From a virus, in the IMG/VR virus record IMGVR_UViG_3300013123_000005, positions 1-64,000 of that record: a DNA stretch of 64,000 nucleotides. The stretch is one strand, 5' to 3'. Below are positions 15,238 to 22,491 of this stretch, in pieces; within the stretch, counting starts at the first letter, position 1; every line of letters begins with the position of its first letter. A program made the translations under genes and the position numbers. The notes below the pieces were generated by a model. It worked only from the letters and a program-made list of their open reading frames with translations, was not told the origin of the DNA and ran no database searches.

Positions 15238-17583
15238 ATGCAACACTCTAGAATCTTGCTGACGGAGGGTGGTGTTGCAGGACACATGATGCACCTGTAT
15301 GAAAATCCAGATCTGTCTTTCACTGATATCAAGTCAATATTCTACAAAGCTGCAAATGGAAAGTTAGCCGGTACTGAAAAAACTGACGGTCAGAATCTAT
15401 ATGTTTCTTATTCTGTCAAGGAAAATCGTGCAAAAGCTGCCAGAAACAAGGGCAACATCAAGTCTGGTGGATTGAATGTTCAAGAGCTAGCAGAAAAATT
15501 TGCTGATCGTGGAGATTTAACTTATACGTTTACGGAATCTTTTGCGGCTTTCGAAAAAGCAATGCAGACTTTAGATGAAAAAACGCTGATTGGGATTTTT
15601 GGTCCGGACGCAAATGTGTTCTATAACGCAGAAATCATGGACCCTCGCAGTTCGAACGTTATTCATTATGATACAAAATCGTTAGTATTTCATCAAGTTG
15701 GCCATGCCGAATTCGAAAGAGAAACTGGCACGGTAAAAGATTCTGATGTTAGCGAAAATGTTAGACTTTTGAACAAAACAGTTCAAGAGATTGAAAAGCG
15801 TTTGCAGCAGACCGCTGGAGATGAGTATCGTCTTAAGATTAACGCGGTGCGTTATCTCAAGTTTATGAGCGAACAGAAGCCCTATGAGCATGCAATTGTT
15901 AGGCTCGATCGCGAATTGCAAAAATATCACTTAACTGAAGAAGAAACGATATCGGATTATTTGGTTGCGCGTATGTTACCAGAGGTAAACAAGCGCGTAC
16001 CAAACGCTAGTAAAGAAGCAAAGGCAATGTTGCTTAAGCGTTTATTGGGCGCAGAAGGATTCTCTGCCAACGACGTATTGGCTTTATTTCCAAAAGAACA
16101 GAAGCAATTAATTCGTGATATTATCAGAGAACAGTCGACTCTACTAAAGATGGCAATTTGGCCAATAGAAGACATTGTGCATGATTTTTCTGTCGAAGCG
16201 TTAAAGGGATTGCAGTCTGCTTTTATCCTTGACAACGAAAAGGAAGTGCAAAGACTTCGAGATGAGGTTGCTACGGCTGTTGCAGCAATCAAAAATTCTA
16301 AAAACGAAGATGCAATGGTTATTTTGCAGCAACAAATGAAGAAACTGAAGGAAGTTGACAATATTCATACTGCTGCCGAAGGCTTTGTGTTCGTTTATAA
16401 CGGACAAACATACAAATTTACTGGCAACTTTGCGCCGATGAATCAGTTGTTGGGATTGTTCAAGTATGGTCGCGGCAATATTCCGGCAATGATTAAAGAG
16501 GAAGATGGTGCCGTCACAGAACCAGTAGAAATCGATTCTGGTTTTCATTTGCGTGGCGGAAGAAAGTTGGCTTTGATTCCTGGTGCATTTAAGCCACCTC
16601 ACAAGGGTCACTTGGAGATGGTTAAAGCGTATGCTCAACATTCAGACAAAGTGATTGTTTTTATGTCGCCATTGCCAAGAAGAATGCCGGATGGTAAAGA
16701 AATGACATTCCAGATCGCAAAAAGCATTTGGATTACATATCTCAAGGCAGAGAAGCTTAATGATCGAGTTGAAGTGCTAGAATCTCCAGTCAATTCTCCA
16801 GTTGGAGCAGTATACTTGTTCGTCGCAAACGAGAAAGATGATCCTGAATGGGCGCAACCAGGGGATATTATCGCTTTGGGCGTATCGACAAAGGGTGGAG
16901 ATCAAGAAAGGTTCGAAAAGGCTCAAAAATATGCCAGAGAAGGTGTAACTGTATTGAGTGGCGAAGAGGCTGCTGTAGCACCAACTATTGAGGGTGGTGT
17001 TGAATTATCCGCTAGTGATATGCGCGCCGCCATTACGAATGGCGATCTCAAATCGTTCACTAGATTTATTCCAGATTCTTTGAGACAATATGCGGAACAA
17101 ATCATGGTCAACATTCAAAAGAAGCTGGAACAGCAATCAAATGCCTTAATCAAGGAGCGATTGATTCGTTTTATTGACAAGAAATTATTCGAAGCTCTTA
17201 CTGGAAGGATCGATAACAGTCTAGATATTCCGAGAGAAGCTTTGCCGCAAATCAAGGATATGGACGATTTTCGAAAGTACTTAAACCGTCGTAGTCGCTC
17301 AATCAAATATGTTGAAAAATCGATTCGACCAAGAGATATAATGCCAATTCAAAAGGAATTTGATCCTGCAAAAGTAGAAAAATTCAAGAAATGGCTGATT
17401 GATAATCCTCAAGAACCTAGAAAACCAGTCGTGATATCAAAAGATTTGTATGTTATCGATGGACATCATCGTTGGTTGGCGGCTATGGATCATCCAAATA
17501 CACCGGTTGAAGTGTTGCAAATCAATTTACCGTTTGCTGAAGTACTTAAATTAGCTAAACAATATGCAGCCACGAAGGCATAA
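15238..17583 (+). CDS. Three-domain ligase-like / HxGH nucleotidylyltransferase / ParB-like protein
   Basis: A 781-residue fusion. Residues about 10-410 resemble the covalent nucleotidyltransferase (ligase) superfamily: EKTDGQN with candidate lysine 48, then EGFVFVYNG near 381 and YKFTG near 393, like motifs IV and V. Residues about 445-640 are an HxGH nucleotidylyltransferase: IPGAFKPPHKGH with HKGH at 455-458, then an SASDMR segment, as in NMN adenylyltransferases. Residues about 690-781 are a ParB/Srx-like domain with DGHHR at 741-745. The N-terminus has L8-T-E10-G11 and the linker after the second domain has LFEA (cut after E652). NAD synthesis or repair-linked adenylylation are the leading guesses. 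Confidence 0.8.
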   Translation: MQHSRILLTEGGVAGHMMHLYENPDLSFTDIKSIFYKAANGKLAGTEKTDGQNLYVSYSVKENRAKAARNKGNIKSGGLNVQELAEKFADRGDLTYTFTESFAAFEKAMQTLDEKTLIGIFGPDANVFYNAEIMDPRSSNVIHYDTKSLVFHQVGHAEFERETGTVKDSDVSENVRLLNKTVQEIEKRLQQTAGDEYRLKINAVRYLKFMSEQKPYEHAIVRLDRELQKYHLTEEETISDYLVARMLPEVNKRVPNASKEAKAMLLKRLLGAEGFSANDVLALFPKEQKQLIRDIIREQSTLLKMAIWPIEDIVHDFSVEALKGLQSAFILDNEKEVQRLRDEVATAVAAIKNSKNEDAMVILQQQMKKLKEVDNIHTAAEGFVFVYNGQTYKFTGNFAPMNQLLGLFKYGRGNIPAMIKEEDGAVTEPVEIDSGFHLRGGRKLALIPGAFKPPHKGHLEMVKAYAQHSDKVIVFMSPLPRRMPDGKEMTFQIAKSIWITYLKAEKLNDRVEVLESPVNSPVGAVYLFVANEKDDPEWAQPGDIIALGVSTKGGDQERFEKAQKYAREGVTVLSGEEAAVAPTIEGGVELSASDMRAAITNGDLKSFTRFIPDSLRQYAEQIMVNIQKKLEQQSNALIKERLIRFIDKKLFEALTGRIDNSLDIPREALPQIKDMDDFRKYLNRRSRSIKYVEKSIRPRDIMPIQKEFDPAKVEKFKKWLIDNPQEPRKPVVISKDLYVIDGHHRWLAAMDHPNTPVEVLQINLPFAEVLKLAKQYAATKA

Positions 17584-17610
17584 TTATAGAAACGAGTTGG
17601 AGCGATAAGC

Positions 17611-18480
17611 ATGTTTATCATCGAAAGAGCAAATTTCATCGAAGAAATTAAAGAAGAAAGACTTCTCAAGGAATCGATGCAATCATTAATTCAGCAAAGA
17701 CTAAAGATTGTTACAGAACAGAAAAGTCGTCTTAAAAAAGCAATCAAGAAAATCATCATTAATGAGATGGACACGGTACCACATAGATCTACTGGAATTA
17801 ACGTTCTAGAAGATCTGTTGAAAAAGATTGTACCAGTACTGGAGGATAGTTATAAGCAACTAACTACCGATGAATCTCAGAGAGAATCATTCCGTGCTCA
17901 TATTGTGAACGCTATACAAAACGCCCTAGCTCCTACTAGAGTAAGCGTAGATGGTGGTGAAGAAGAGACAGATGACGGAGGTATCCTTAATATCGACGAG
18001 AATGCCCTTTTTGAAGCTTTGAAAGAAGCAGACGTAGATGTAGAGGTTGGAGATTCGGAAGCAGCCAAAATCGATTCTGACGCTGAAAACGAGGATGCTT
18101 TCATCGGAGATAATCCACCAGAAAACATTAATACAGAAGTACAGCCTGGAGAAGAAGAAAAGTTTATCGACATTGATGGAGATGGTAAGGAAGATCTAGC
18201 ACCGGATGAATTTACAATTTCTGGAGAAGAAGAAACAGGACGTAACTTTGCTGCTGAAGCTTTCGAAAAAGTAGAAAAGCAGATTGTTGATGCATATAAG
18301 AAATTAGCCAATGAATCTGACAGAGAGACTTTCTATGATTATTTATTAACAAATATTCGTCTATATTTCGACAAATTTGAGGATGAACTACAAACATCAC
18401 TGCCAGAACCTACTTCAGAACAGTACGAATCAGAAAAGAACAAACTAGAACAAACTGATCAGAATCAAAATGCTTTTTAA
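17611..18480 (+). CDS. Acidic coiled-coil protein with calcium-loop-like motif
   Basis: A 289-residue protein. Residues 1-60 are charged and helical and contain LLKES (L19-K-E21-S22), another L-x-E/S site. The middle is very acidic. DIDGDGKED near residue 189 has the spacing of an EF-hand/dockerin calcium loop (D-x-D-x-D-G-x-x-D). The C-terminus is helical. It may be a capsid-core, scaffold-like or packaged protein. It is the last gene before a 215-base gap with a hairpin and a new promoter. Confidence 0.7.
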   Translation: MFIIERANFIEEIKEERLLKESMQSLIQQRLKIVTEQKSRLKKAIKKIIINEMDTVPHRSTGINVLEDLLKKIVPVLEDSYKQLTTDESQRESFRAHIVNAIQNALAPTRVSVDGGEEETDDGGILNIDENALFEALKEADVDVEVGDSEAAKIDSDAENEDAFIGDNPPENINTEVQPGEEEKFIDIDGDGKEDLAPDEFTISGEEETGRNFAAEAFEKVEKQIVDAYKKLANESDRETFYDYLLTNIRLYFDKFEDELQTSLPEPTSEQYESEKNKLEQTDQNQNAF

Positions 18481-18591
18481 ACAGTTTTTAATTAGTTGGC
18501 ATCAGCAAGCTATTAAATACTGATCAAGTACTGTCAGTGCATTACCAACCAACCTCAAACACAGAGTACACCTTCCCAGGTACCTTGTTTA

Positions 18592-18633
18592 CACTTTTTT
18601 CAGAAGTCGTTGATCTGATTGATTAAAAAAGTG
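18592..18633 (+). terminator. Possible weak terminator-like hairpin
   Basis: CACTTTTTT at 18592-18600 pairs with AAAAAAGTG at 18625-18633 across a 24-base loop. The stem is A/T-rich and there is no U-tract after it, so intrinsic termination on the + strand is doubtful. It may instead be a processing or binding site. Confidence 0.3.
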
Positions 18634-18661
18634 AGCCTTCCCTCTTAACAAGATTTGGACG

Positions 18662-18689
18662 TTAACAGGAACCTGAATTCTGGTATAGT
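18662..18689 (+). promoter_or_regulatory. Promoter next to a possibly leaderless gene
   Basis: -35-like TTAACA at 18662-18667, 16-base spacer, -10 TATAGT at 18684-18689. A start seven bases after the -10 would fall on the ATG at 18696, giving little or no leader. No ribosome site precedes that ATG. Confidence 0.6.
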
Positions 18690-18695
18690 GGTTTT

Positions 18696-19292
18696 ATGGA
18701 AAAGAAACAATACAAAGTAGATTATACAAATACTGACAGCCTTCGCGAACCACCAATTTCGGTACAACTAAGAGAACAAGGAAAAATCAACGAATCATTT
18801 GAGGTGATGCTTTCTGCTCTCAGCATGGAAGAACTGATGGCTTTAAAGCTGGAATCTATTGTCCGAACAATGCGAGGTAAATATTTTGGGTTTCCTTTGT
18901 GGAAAGTTTTTCCGAAAATAATCAAAGACGCTTTGCTTAAAATAGCAGTCAGTATGACCACAAACCACAAAGATGCTGCATTGCTTCTTGGCATGACAGC
19001 ACAGCAATACTATTTCCAGATCATGACGCATGACGTTTTGCATAAACAAATCAAAAAATCTATGGCAGACTATGTACGTATTGAGAGATTGAATTGCATG
19101 ACGGATAAGCAATATCAGAAACTTCAAGAGAGAATCAAAAAGAGGTTAATCAGTCGACAACAACAAAACATCTTTCTTCATAAAAAGAAAGCAGAAAGAT
19201 TGGCGTATGTTAGAAATCATTTGTTGAAAGGGAAAGAAAATGTCAGAACAGAAGACAGCAGTGACAGTGGAAACGAAGAAGTTCAATCTTAA
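18696..19292 (+). CDS. Basic protein with Fis-like helix-turn-helix
   Basis: A 198-residue basic protein. Residues about 80-115 (including NHKDAALLLGMTAQQYY) resemble the C-terminal Fis-type helix-turn-helix in which AAxLLG leads into the recognition helix. The C-terminal 60 residues are strongly basic with RIKKRLISR and HKKKAERL. It is a likely DNA-binding regulator, placed directly after a promoter that may give a leaderless mRNA. Fis-like assignment is by motif only. The last 53 bases overlap the next gene. Confidence 0.65.
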   Translation: MEKKQYKVDYTNTDSLREPPISVQLREQGKINESFEVMLSALSMEELMALKLESIVRTMRGKYFGFPLWKVFPKIIKDALLKIAVSMTTNHKDAALLLGMTAQQYYFQIMTHDVLHKQIKKSMADYVRIERLNCMTDKQYQKLQERIKKRLISRQQQNIFLHKKKAERLAYVRNHLLKGKENVRTEDSSDSGNEEVQS

Positions 19293-19596
19293 GCAGGTCT
19301 TTATTGCACTTCTAGTGGTCGTGTTTGCGATTCTTGGAGGTTATGGAATCAGCATCGGCTTTGATCCTACTGCTCCAGTCGATCAGGAGGTTGTACAAGA
19401 GGTCGTTCAGACAGATGTACAGACTGTTCCAGTTGAGCTAGATGTAGTTGTCGTACCAGAGACAGTTGATGAAGTTGTTCCAGAGACTACCACTACAACA
19501 GTTGACGTACCGGTAGCAACAGTACCAGAGGAAGTCAAGGTTTCAGCAGAAACAGTACCAACTCTGGATGAAGTACTTCCAAAGGCTGACAACTAA
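19240..19596 (+). CDS. Single-pass membrane protein with Val-Pro-Glu-rich tail
   Basis: A 118-residue protein with one transmembrane segment near residues 19-40 (VFIALLVVVFAILGGYG) after a short basic N-terminus, then a low-complexity tail of VPET/VPEE/VVQ repeats. The layout (cytosolic N-terminus, extended acidic tail outside) resembles phage inner-membrane spacer proteins; a spanin-like role is possible but unsupported. It overlaps the Fis-like gene in another frame and has a GGGAAAG ribosome site. Confidence 0.7.
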   Translation: MSEQKTAVTVETKKFNLKQVFIALLVVVFAILGGYGISIGFDPTAPVDQEVVQEVVQTDVQTVPVELDVVVVPETVDEVVPETTTTTVDVPVATVPEEVKVSAETVPTLDEVLPKADN

Positions 19597-19607
19597 CAAA
19601 GATTCAA

Positions 19608-19913
19608 GTGCTATCGTTTCTTTTAATTTCCTACCTTTTGGCTTGTTTTGGAATGACGTTCATTCTGACATATGGCCATATCTTCGATTCAATCCGACCA
19701 AAAGCTAGATTTTTTCATTGTCCATTATGCGTTGGCTTTCACGTAGGATGGCTTAACTGTTTAATGTTTCAGTGGATTCTTGGACTATGGTTTCCGTTAT
19801 CGATTCAGTTTCTAATTTTGTTCGAATGTGCTTGCATTTCATCTGGCTTTGTATATACTATGAGTATGTTAAGTCTTAGAGCGGAGCAAGACATTTCTCA
19901 TGAGAAAAAATAA
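19608..19913 (+). CDS. Small membrane protein with CPLCVGFH motif
   Basis: A 101-residue protein, GTG start. Two or three hydrophobic segments surround FHCPLCVGFHVGW, similar to the cysteine/His motif of DUF1360-type small phage and bacterial membrane proteins. The charged end (LRAEQDISHEKK) would be cytosolic. Function unknown. It overlaps the next gene by 14 bases. Confidence 0.65.
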   Translation: MLSFLLISYLLACFGMTFILTYGHIFDSIRPKARFFHCPLCVGFHVGWLNCLMFQWILGLWFPLSIQFLILFECACISSGFVYTMSMLSLRAEQDISHEKK

Positions 19914-20067
19914 AAAGAAATACAATCCTGTGGCTGCCGCCAAGGCTGCAATGCGTAAGGCAATCATTGAGGCTGTTGGTTTGTCTGCTTGGGTCAGCAA
20001 GAATCGAGTGATTCCTGACAAGAAAAAGAAGGCAGATCGAGAACGTTGTAAGGACGTGAAGGAATAA
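19900..20067 (+). CDS. 55-residue lysine-rich protein
   Basis: A 55-residue, very basic protein. The frame starts with MRKNKKKYNPVAAAKAAMRK and ends in a KKKKADRER stretch. The YNPVA opening and basic tail recall small phage proteins that begin NPVAKxxxxFNKA, but I cannot assign a function. The ATG lies inside the end of the membrane-protein gene, with AGCAAG as the only upstream purine run. Confidence 0.6.
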   Translation: MRKNKKKYNPVAAAKAAMRKAIIEAVGLSAWVSKNRVIPDKKKKADRERCKDVKE

Positions 20068-20072
20068 AGAAA

Positions 20073-20150
20073 GTGTGGAATTATAATTGGAATGAACCAG
20101 ATAAGGATAATCGAGGAATTATCGACTTGACAGTTAGTTATTCTTTGTAA
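20073..20150 (+). CDS. Possible 25-residue ORF
   Basis: GTG start a few bases after the previous stop, behind an AAAGAAAG purine run; codons read to TAA at 20148. Short and Trp/Asn-rich (WNYNWNEPDKDNRG). Kept at low confidence because length alone cannot show it is real. Confidence 0.3.
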   Translation: MWNYNWNEPDKDNRGIIDLTVSYSL

Positions 20151-20325
20151 CTTTAATCGACTTTTGTTGATCAGAACCGGTCTTTATCCGTATACGGAAG
20201 ATTATATCACTAATCCGAATCTTGACGGTTATTTTGGTGGGTATTACTTTTGATTGAAATAGCCTTTTATACCATTTACGTCTATTCGTGGAGTACAGAA
20301 TCCATAACAGCTGGAGACTGTCACC
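20151..20325. other. Short non-coding stretch with a palindrome
   Basis: 175 bases with no supported gene. It contains the 10-bp perfect palindrome CCGTATACGG at 20188-20197, which could bind a dimeric regulator, and an imperfect TTGACG element at 20214 without a good -10. Confidence 0.5.
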
Positions 20326-20475
20326 ATGAAAGATCTCATGAAATCGGTTACGAAAATACAGTATCCTGGTTATCGTCCTTGGTTTGGCGATAAAAGAGAT
20401 AAACGTAATGCCATTCATTCTGCTAGACAATATCTTAAGAATCAGCTTCGAAAGTGCTTGACAAATGATTGTTGA
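20326..20475 (+). CDS. 49-residue basic protein
   Basis: A 49-residue protein from the ATG at 20326, with GGAGA 11 bases upstream. It is basic and aromatic (IQYPGYRPWFGDKRDKR) and ends in LTNDC. The end of the gene overlaps the promoter at 20458. No family recognised. Confidence 0.55.
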   Translation: MKDLMKSVTKIQYPGYRPWFGDKRDKRNAIHSARQYLKNQLRKCLTNDC

Positions 20476-20486
20476 TCGAGTATCCT
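20458..20486 (+). promoter_or_regulatory. sigma70-type promoter overlapping a gene end
   Basis: -35 TTGACA at 20458-20463, 17-base spacer, -10 TATCCT at 20481-20486. The -35 lies inside the last codons of the 20326 gene. The predicted start near 20493 is 15 bases before the ATG at 20508. Confidence 0.75.
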
Positions 20487-20507
20487 ACAGTTGAAAGTGG
20501 CATAAGG

Positions 20508-20801
20508 ATGCGAAAGTTTGATTATAAGGTTGGCGATGCCGTCAGAGTGACGTTTTTTGATCGGATTTATGATCCGTATACTGACGAAATTAATCTTGAA
20601 GAGCCAAGTGCGATTCATGAAGATTGGATTGGCGTCATTTTGTTTGTAATGGAAGAAAAAGGCGATGTGGACTGTTTGCGTGTGGATATGCAGACTAAAC
20701 AAGCAATTGCTGGAATCCATATGAACAAAACTACTGCAATTGGTCGACACAGAGGAAATCGCGTAACCTATATGAAGGTAGAGGTAATCAAAAGTGAATA
20801 G
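20508..20801 (+). CDS. Small beta-rich protein
   Basis: A 97-residue protein from the ATG at 20508. Upstream TTG starts are open, but they would lie within the promoter, so this ATG is preferred. FDYKVGDAVRVTF near the N-terminus is typical of small SH3-like barrels, followed by an acidic loop and WIGVILFVMEEK. It may be a distant relative of the IGxVY proteins. Function unknown. Confidence 0.65.
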   Translation: MRKFDYKVGDAVRVTFFDRIYDPYTDEINLEEPSAIHEDWIGVILFVMEEKGDVDCLRVDMQTKQAIAGIHMNKTTAIGRHRGNRVTYMKVEVIKSE

Positions 20802-20811
20802 AACAACTATC

Positions 20812-20919
20812 ATGAATGGTACTTGGTACGGTTGCCCGGTTGCTGATGAAGTACCGATGAACATGTTGTACAAGTTACAGGTTGTTTTGACTGTCCTTGC
20901 GCCACACCTGACGGTATGA
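20812..20919 (+). CDS. 35-residue ORF coupled to the next
   Basis: ATG at 20812 to TGA at 20917; the peptide begins MNGTWYGCPVADEVP. Its TGA overlaps the ATG of the next frame (ATGA at 20916-20919), a classic coupling junction. No ribosome site of note. Low confidence as a product on its own. Confidence 0.4.
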   Translation: MNGTWYGCPVADEVPMNMLYKLQVVLTVLAPHLTV

Positions 20920-21044
20920 AGGGTGAAGACTGGTTTTGTCAGTTGCAAAAGACACAAGTAAGCTCTAATACAAAATGTTCGTTGTTTGATGGCGATTTTG
21001 TTCTTTCACGAAAGCTTTCACGAAAGGTAGTTTGGTATGCTTGA
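20916..21044 (+). CDS. 42-residue ORF, possible second half of a split gene
   Basis: ATG at 20916 to TGA at 21042, peptide MKGEDWFCQLQKTQV onward. The same frame is open upstream of the ATG and reads a cysteine-rich stretch (GCFDCPCATPDG), so the pair 20812/20916 could be one Cys-rich gene broken by a frameshift. It overlaps the next gene by eight bases. Confidence 0.4.
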   Translation: MKGEDWFCQLQKTQVSSNTKCSLFDGDFVLSRKLSRKVVWYA

Positions 21045-21240
21045 ATTTAACGTAATCTTCAATGGTAAGACGTATGGAATTACAATCTATCGCAAGTCTG
21101 AAACAGATTATACAGCCGATTGTAAAGAATTGAACGTCTTGACAGTCGGAAAGAATATGGTTTCAGTGTTGGCTGAAGCTCAACAGCTTATTCGACAGAA
21201 GCTAGGATTGAAGGTCTTTCCAGATTACTTTAAGCGATAG
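21037..21240 (+). CDS. Small HicB-like-sized hypothetical protein
   Basis: A 67-residue protein with alternating beta strands (FNVIFNGKTYGITIY, YTADCKELNVLTVG) and a C-terminal helix with AEAQQLIRQKLGL. This order resembles the short beta-beta-beta-alpha HicB-type antitoxin fold, but no HicA toxin is adjacent, so the similarity may be only structural. A GAAAGG ribosome site lies ahead of the ATG. Confidence 0.55.
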   Translation: MLEFNVIFNGKTYGITIYRKSETDYTADCKELNVLTVGKNMVSVLAEAQQLIRQKLGLKVFPDYFKR

Positions 21241-21256
21241 AGTTTATGTAGTATTT

Positions 21257-21330
21257 GCGCCAATAGCCTAGCGGATCAGGCACCAAACTTCTAATTTGGC
21301 TTTACGGATGTTCGAATCATCCTTGGCGCG
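21257..21330 (+). tRNA. tRNA-Arg (anticodon TCT)
   Basis: A 74-nt cloverleaf: acceptor GCGCCAA pairs with TTGGCGC (21323-21329), D-arm GCCT/AGGC, anticodon stem CCAAA/TTTGG around loop CTTCTAA (anticodon TCT), T-arm GGATG/CATCC with TTCGAAT loop, discriminator G at 21330. CCA is not encoded (CTT follows). It reads AGA/AGG, codons used often in this AT-rich sequence. The phage CCA enzyme at 6700 could finish its 3' end. Confidence 0.93.
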
Positions 21331-21338
21331 CTTTATAC

Positions 21339-21367
21339 TTGATAGTATAAGTAAAATTGCTTATACT
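21339..21367 (+). promoter_or_regulatory. sigma70-type promoter after the tRNA
   Basis: -35 TTGATA at 21339-21344, 17-base spacer, -10 TATACT at 21362-21367 followed by GTA. It starts eight bases after the tRNA end and serves the gene at 21386. Confidence 0.85.
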
Positions 21368-21385
21368 GTATTCGAGGTTGAGAAC

Positions 21386-21850
21386 ATGACCACAGCAAAT
21401 CGTATTTTTACAAAGTATCACGAAATGGGATATATCATTGTATCCTCTGAAACGAGGTCGCTTTGTACAACTCCACGAGAAGCTGACGAATTGCGTCAAA
21501 AGAATGATAAAAATTATCGACAACTTAAGGCTCTCGTTCGTGAAGCTGGTTATGGATACGTGCAAGCAATCGGAAGACATAACGGAAACGACGATCTGCG
21601 CTGTCTGATTGTACCTGCAAGATCTGTAGAAGATTCGGTAGTACTGTCATATGAGGCAATTGGTTGGGCTAGGAAATTTGAACAAAAGTCAATTTTCGTG
21701 AAGTCTGCAAATAAGTATGGTAAGCATGCCATGTTGATTTTTGTTGATAGCGATCATACTCAAATCCTTAGCAAAGTACAGCATGATAATTTTAGAGTTG
21801 GAAATACGCGCCTTCGAAAGCGTCCTTATGAACATTGGAGTTGGATTTAA
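21386..21850 (+). CDS. Conserved-looking phage protein ending YEHWSWI
   Basis: A 154-residue protein. The ATG at 21386 is chosen because it lies 19 bases after the -10; longer in-frame starts would run through the tRNA and promoter. It opens FTKYHEMGYIIVSSETRS and contains LVREAGYGYVQAIGRH, a pattern seen in small proteins of other large phages. Function unknown. The stop overlaps the next ATG (TAATG). Confidence 0.7.
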   Translation: MTTANRIFTKYHEMGYIIVSSETRSLCTTPREADELRQKNDKNYRQLKALVREAGYGYVQAIGRHNGNDDLRCLIVPARSVEDSVVLSYEAIGWARKFEQKSIFVKSANKYGKHAMLIFVDSDHTQILSKVQHDNFRVGNTRLRKRPYEHWSWI

Positions 21851-22491
21851 TGATTTGGATTACGAGCGATCAACATTTTTCACACAAAAACATCATCAAG
21901 TATTGCAATCGACCGCTTGATATCAATGATCCAGATTGTACATTTAAGATGAACAATCTGCTTGTTGAACGATGGAACGAACGAGTACAGCCAAATGATG
22001 TGGTGTATTTTTTAGGGGATTTTGCCTGGACAAAGGGTGCATTTTTTGTCGAGAAACTTATGAATCGCCTTAATGGCAGCATTCATTTTGCGATGGGTAA
22101 TCACGATTCACATGATATTTATGATTATCATGGCATGCCCGGTACAAAGGTTATCGAAATTGCCAATCATTTCGTACTAGACAATGATTATCTGCTTGTA
22201 CATTATCCAGCAAGAGAAACGATGCCGGCAGAATTTGACAATACAAACGTCGTTGTAAAGCCATTCAAACAGCAGCGAATGTTTGATAAGTTGATGCAGC
22301 AAAACAAACGAATTGAGAAGTTGCGAGAAGTGACAGGTTGCAAGTACATTGTGCATGGTCATGTTCATAATTCGATTAAGGAAAATTATCCCAATCATTT
22401 CAACGTGTCCTGTGATGCACATGATTTTTATCCAGTCAGTTTTGATGAGATTAAGAAGGATTTGAAGACACGAAATGCAGCCCAAAATTAA
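21850..22491 (+). CDS. Calcineurin-like metallophosphatase
   Basis: A 213-residue metallophosphoesterase. Metal ligands are visible in order: DQH (Asp7, His9), GDFAW (Asp57), GNHD (Asn84-His85), a later His in VHYP, and HGHVH. It likely hydrolyses phosphomonoesters or diesters, perhaps of nucleotides. The start is the ATG in TAATG at 21850. It overlaps the small gene at 22475. Confidence 0.85.
   Translation: MIWITSDQHFSHKNIIKYCNRPLDINDPDCTFKMNNLLVERWNERVQPNDVVYFLGDFAWTKGAFFVEKLMNRLNGSIHFAMGNHDSHDIYDYHGMPGTKVIEIANHFVLDNDYLLVHYPARETMPAEFDNTNVVVKPFKQQRMFDKLMQQNKRIEKLREVTGCKYIVHGHVHNSIKENYPNHFNVSCDAHDFYPVSFDEIKKDLKTRNAAQN

Larger units (their letters stand above)
18481..18695. other. Intergenic region with hairpin and promoter
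   Basis: A 215-base gap without a credible gene. It holds an 8-bp palindrome (AGGTACCT) near 18578, a 9-bp A/T-rich inverted repeat at 18592-18633 and a promoter at 18662-18689. It separates the enzyme block from the small-gene block. Confidence 0.75.

Noticed and set aside
20130-20245. TTGACA/TTGACG elements near 20130 and 20214 as promoters
   Set aside because: Neither has an acceptable -10 at 16-18 bases.
21296-21385. N-terminal extension of the 21386 gene
   Set aside because: The extension runs through the tRNA-Arg and the promoter; the ATG at 21386 is well placed after the -10.
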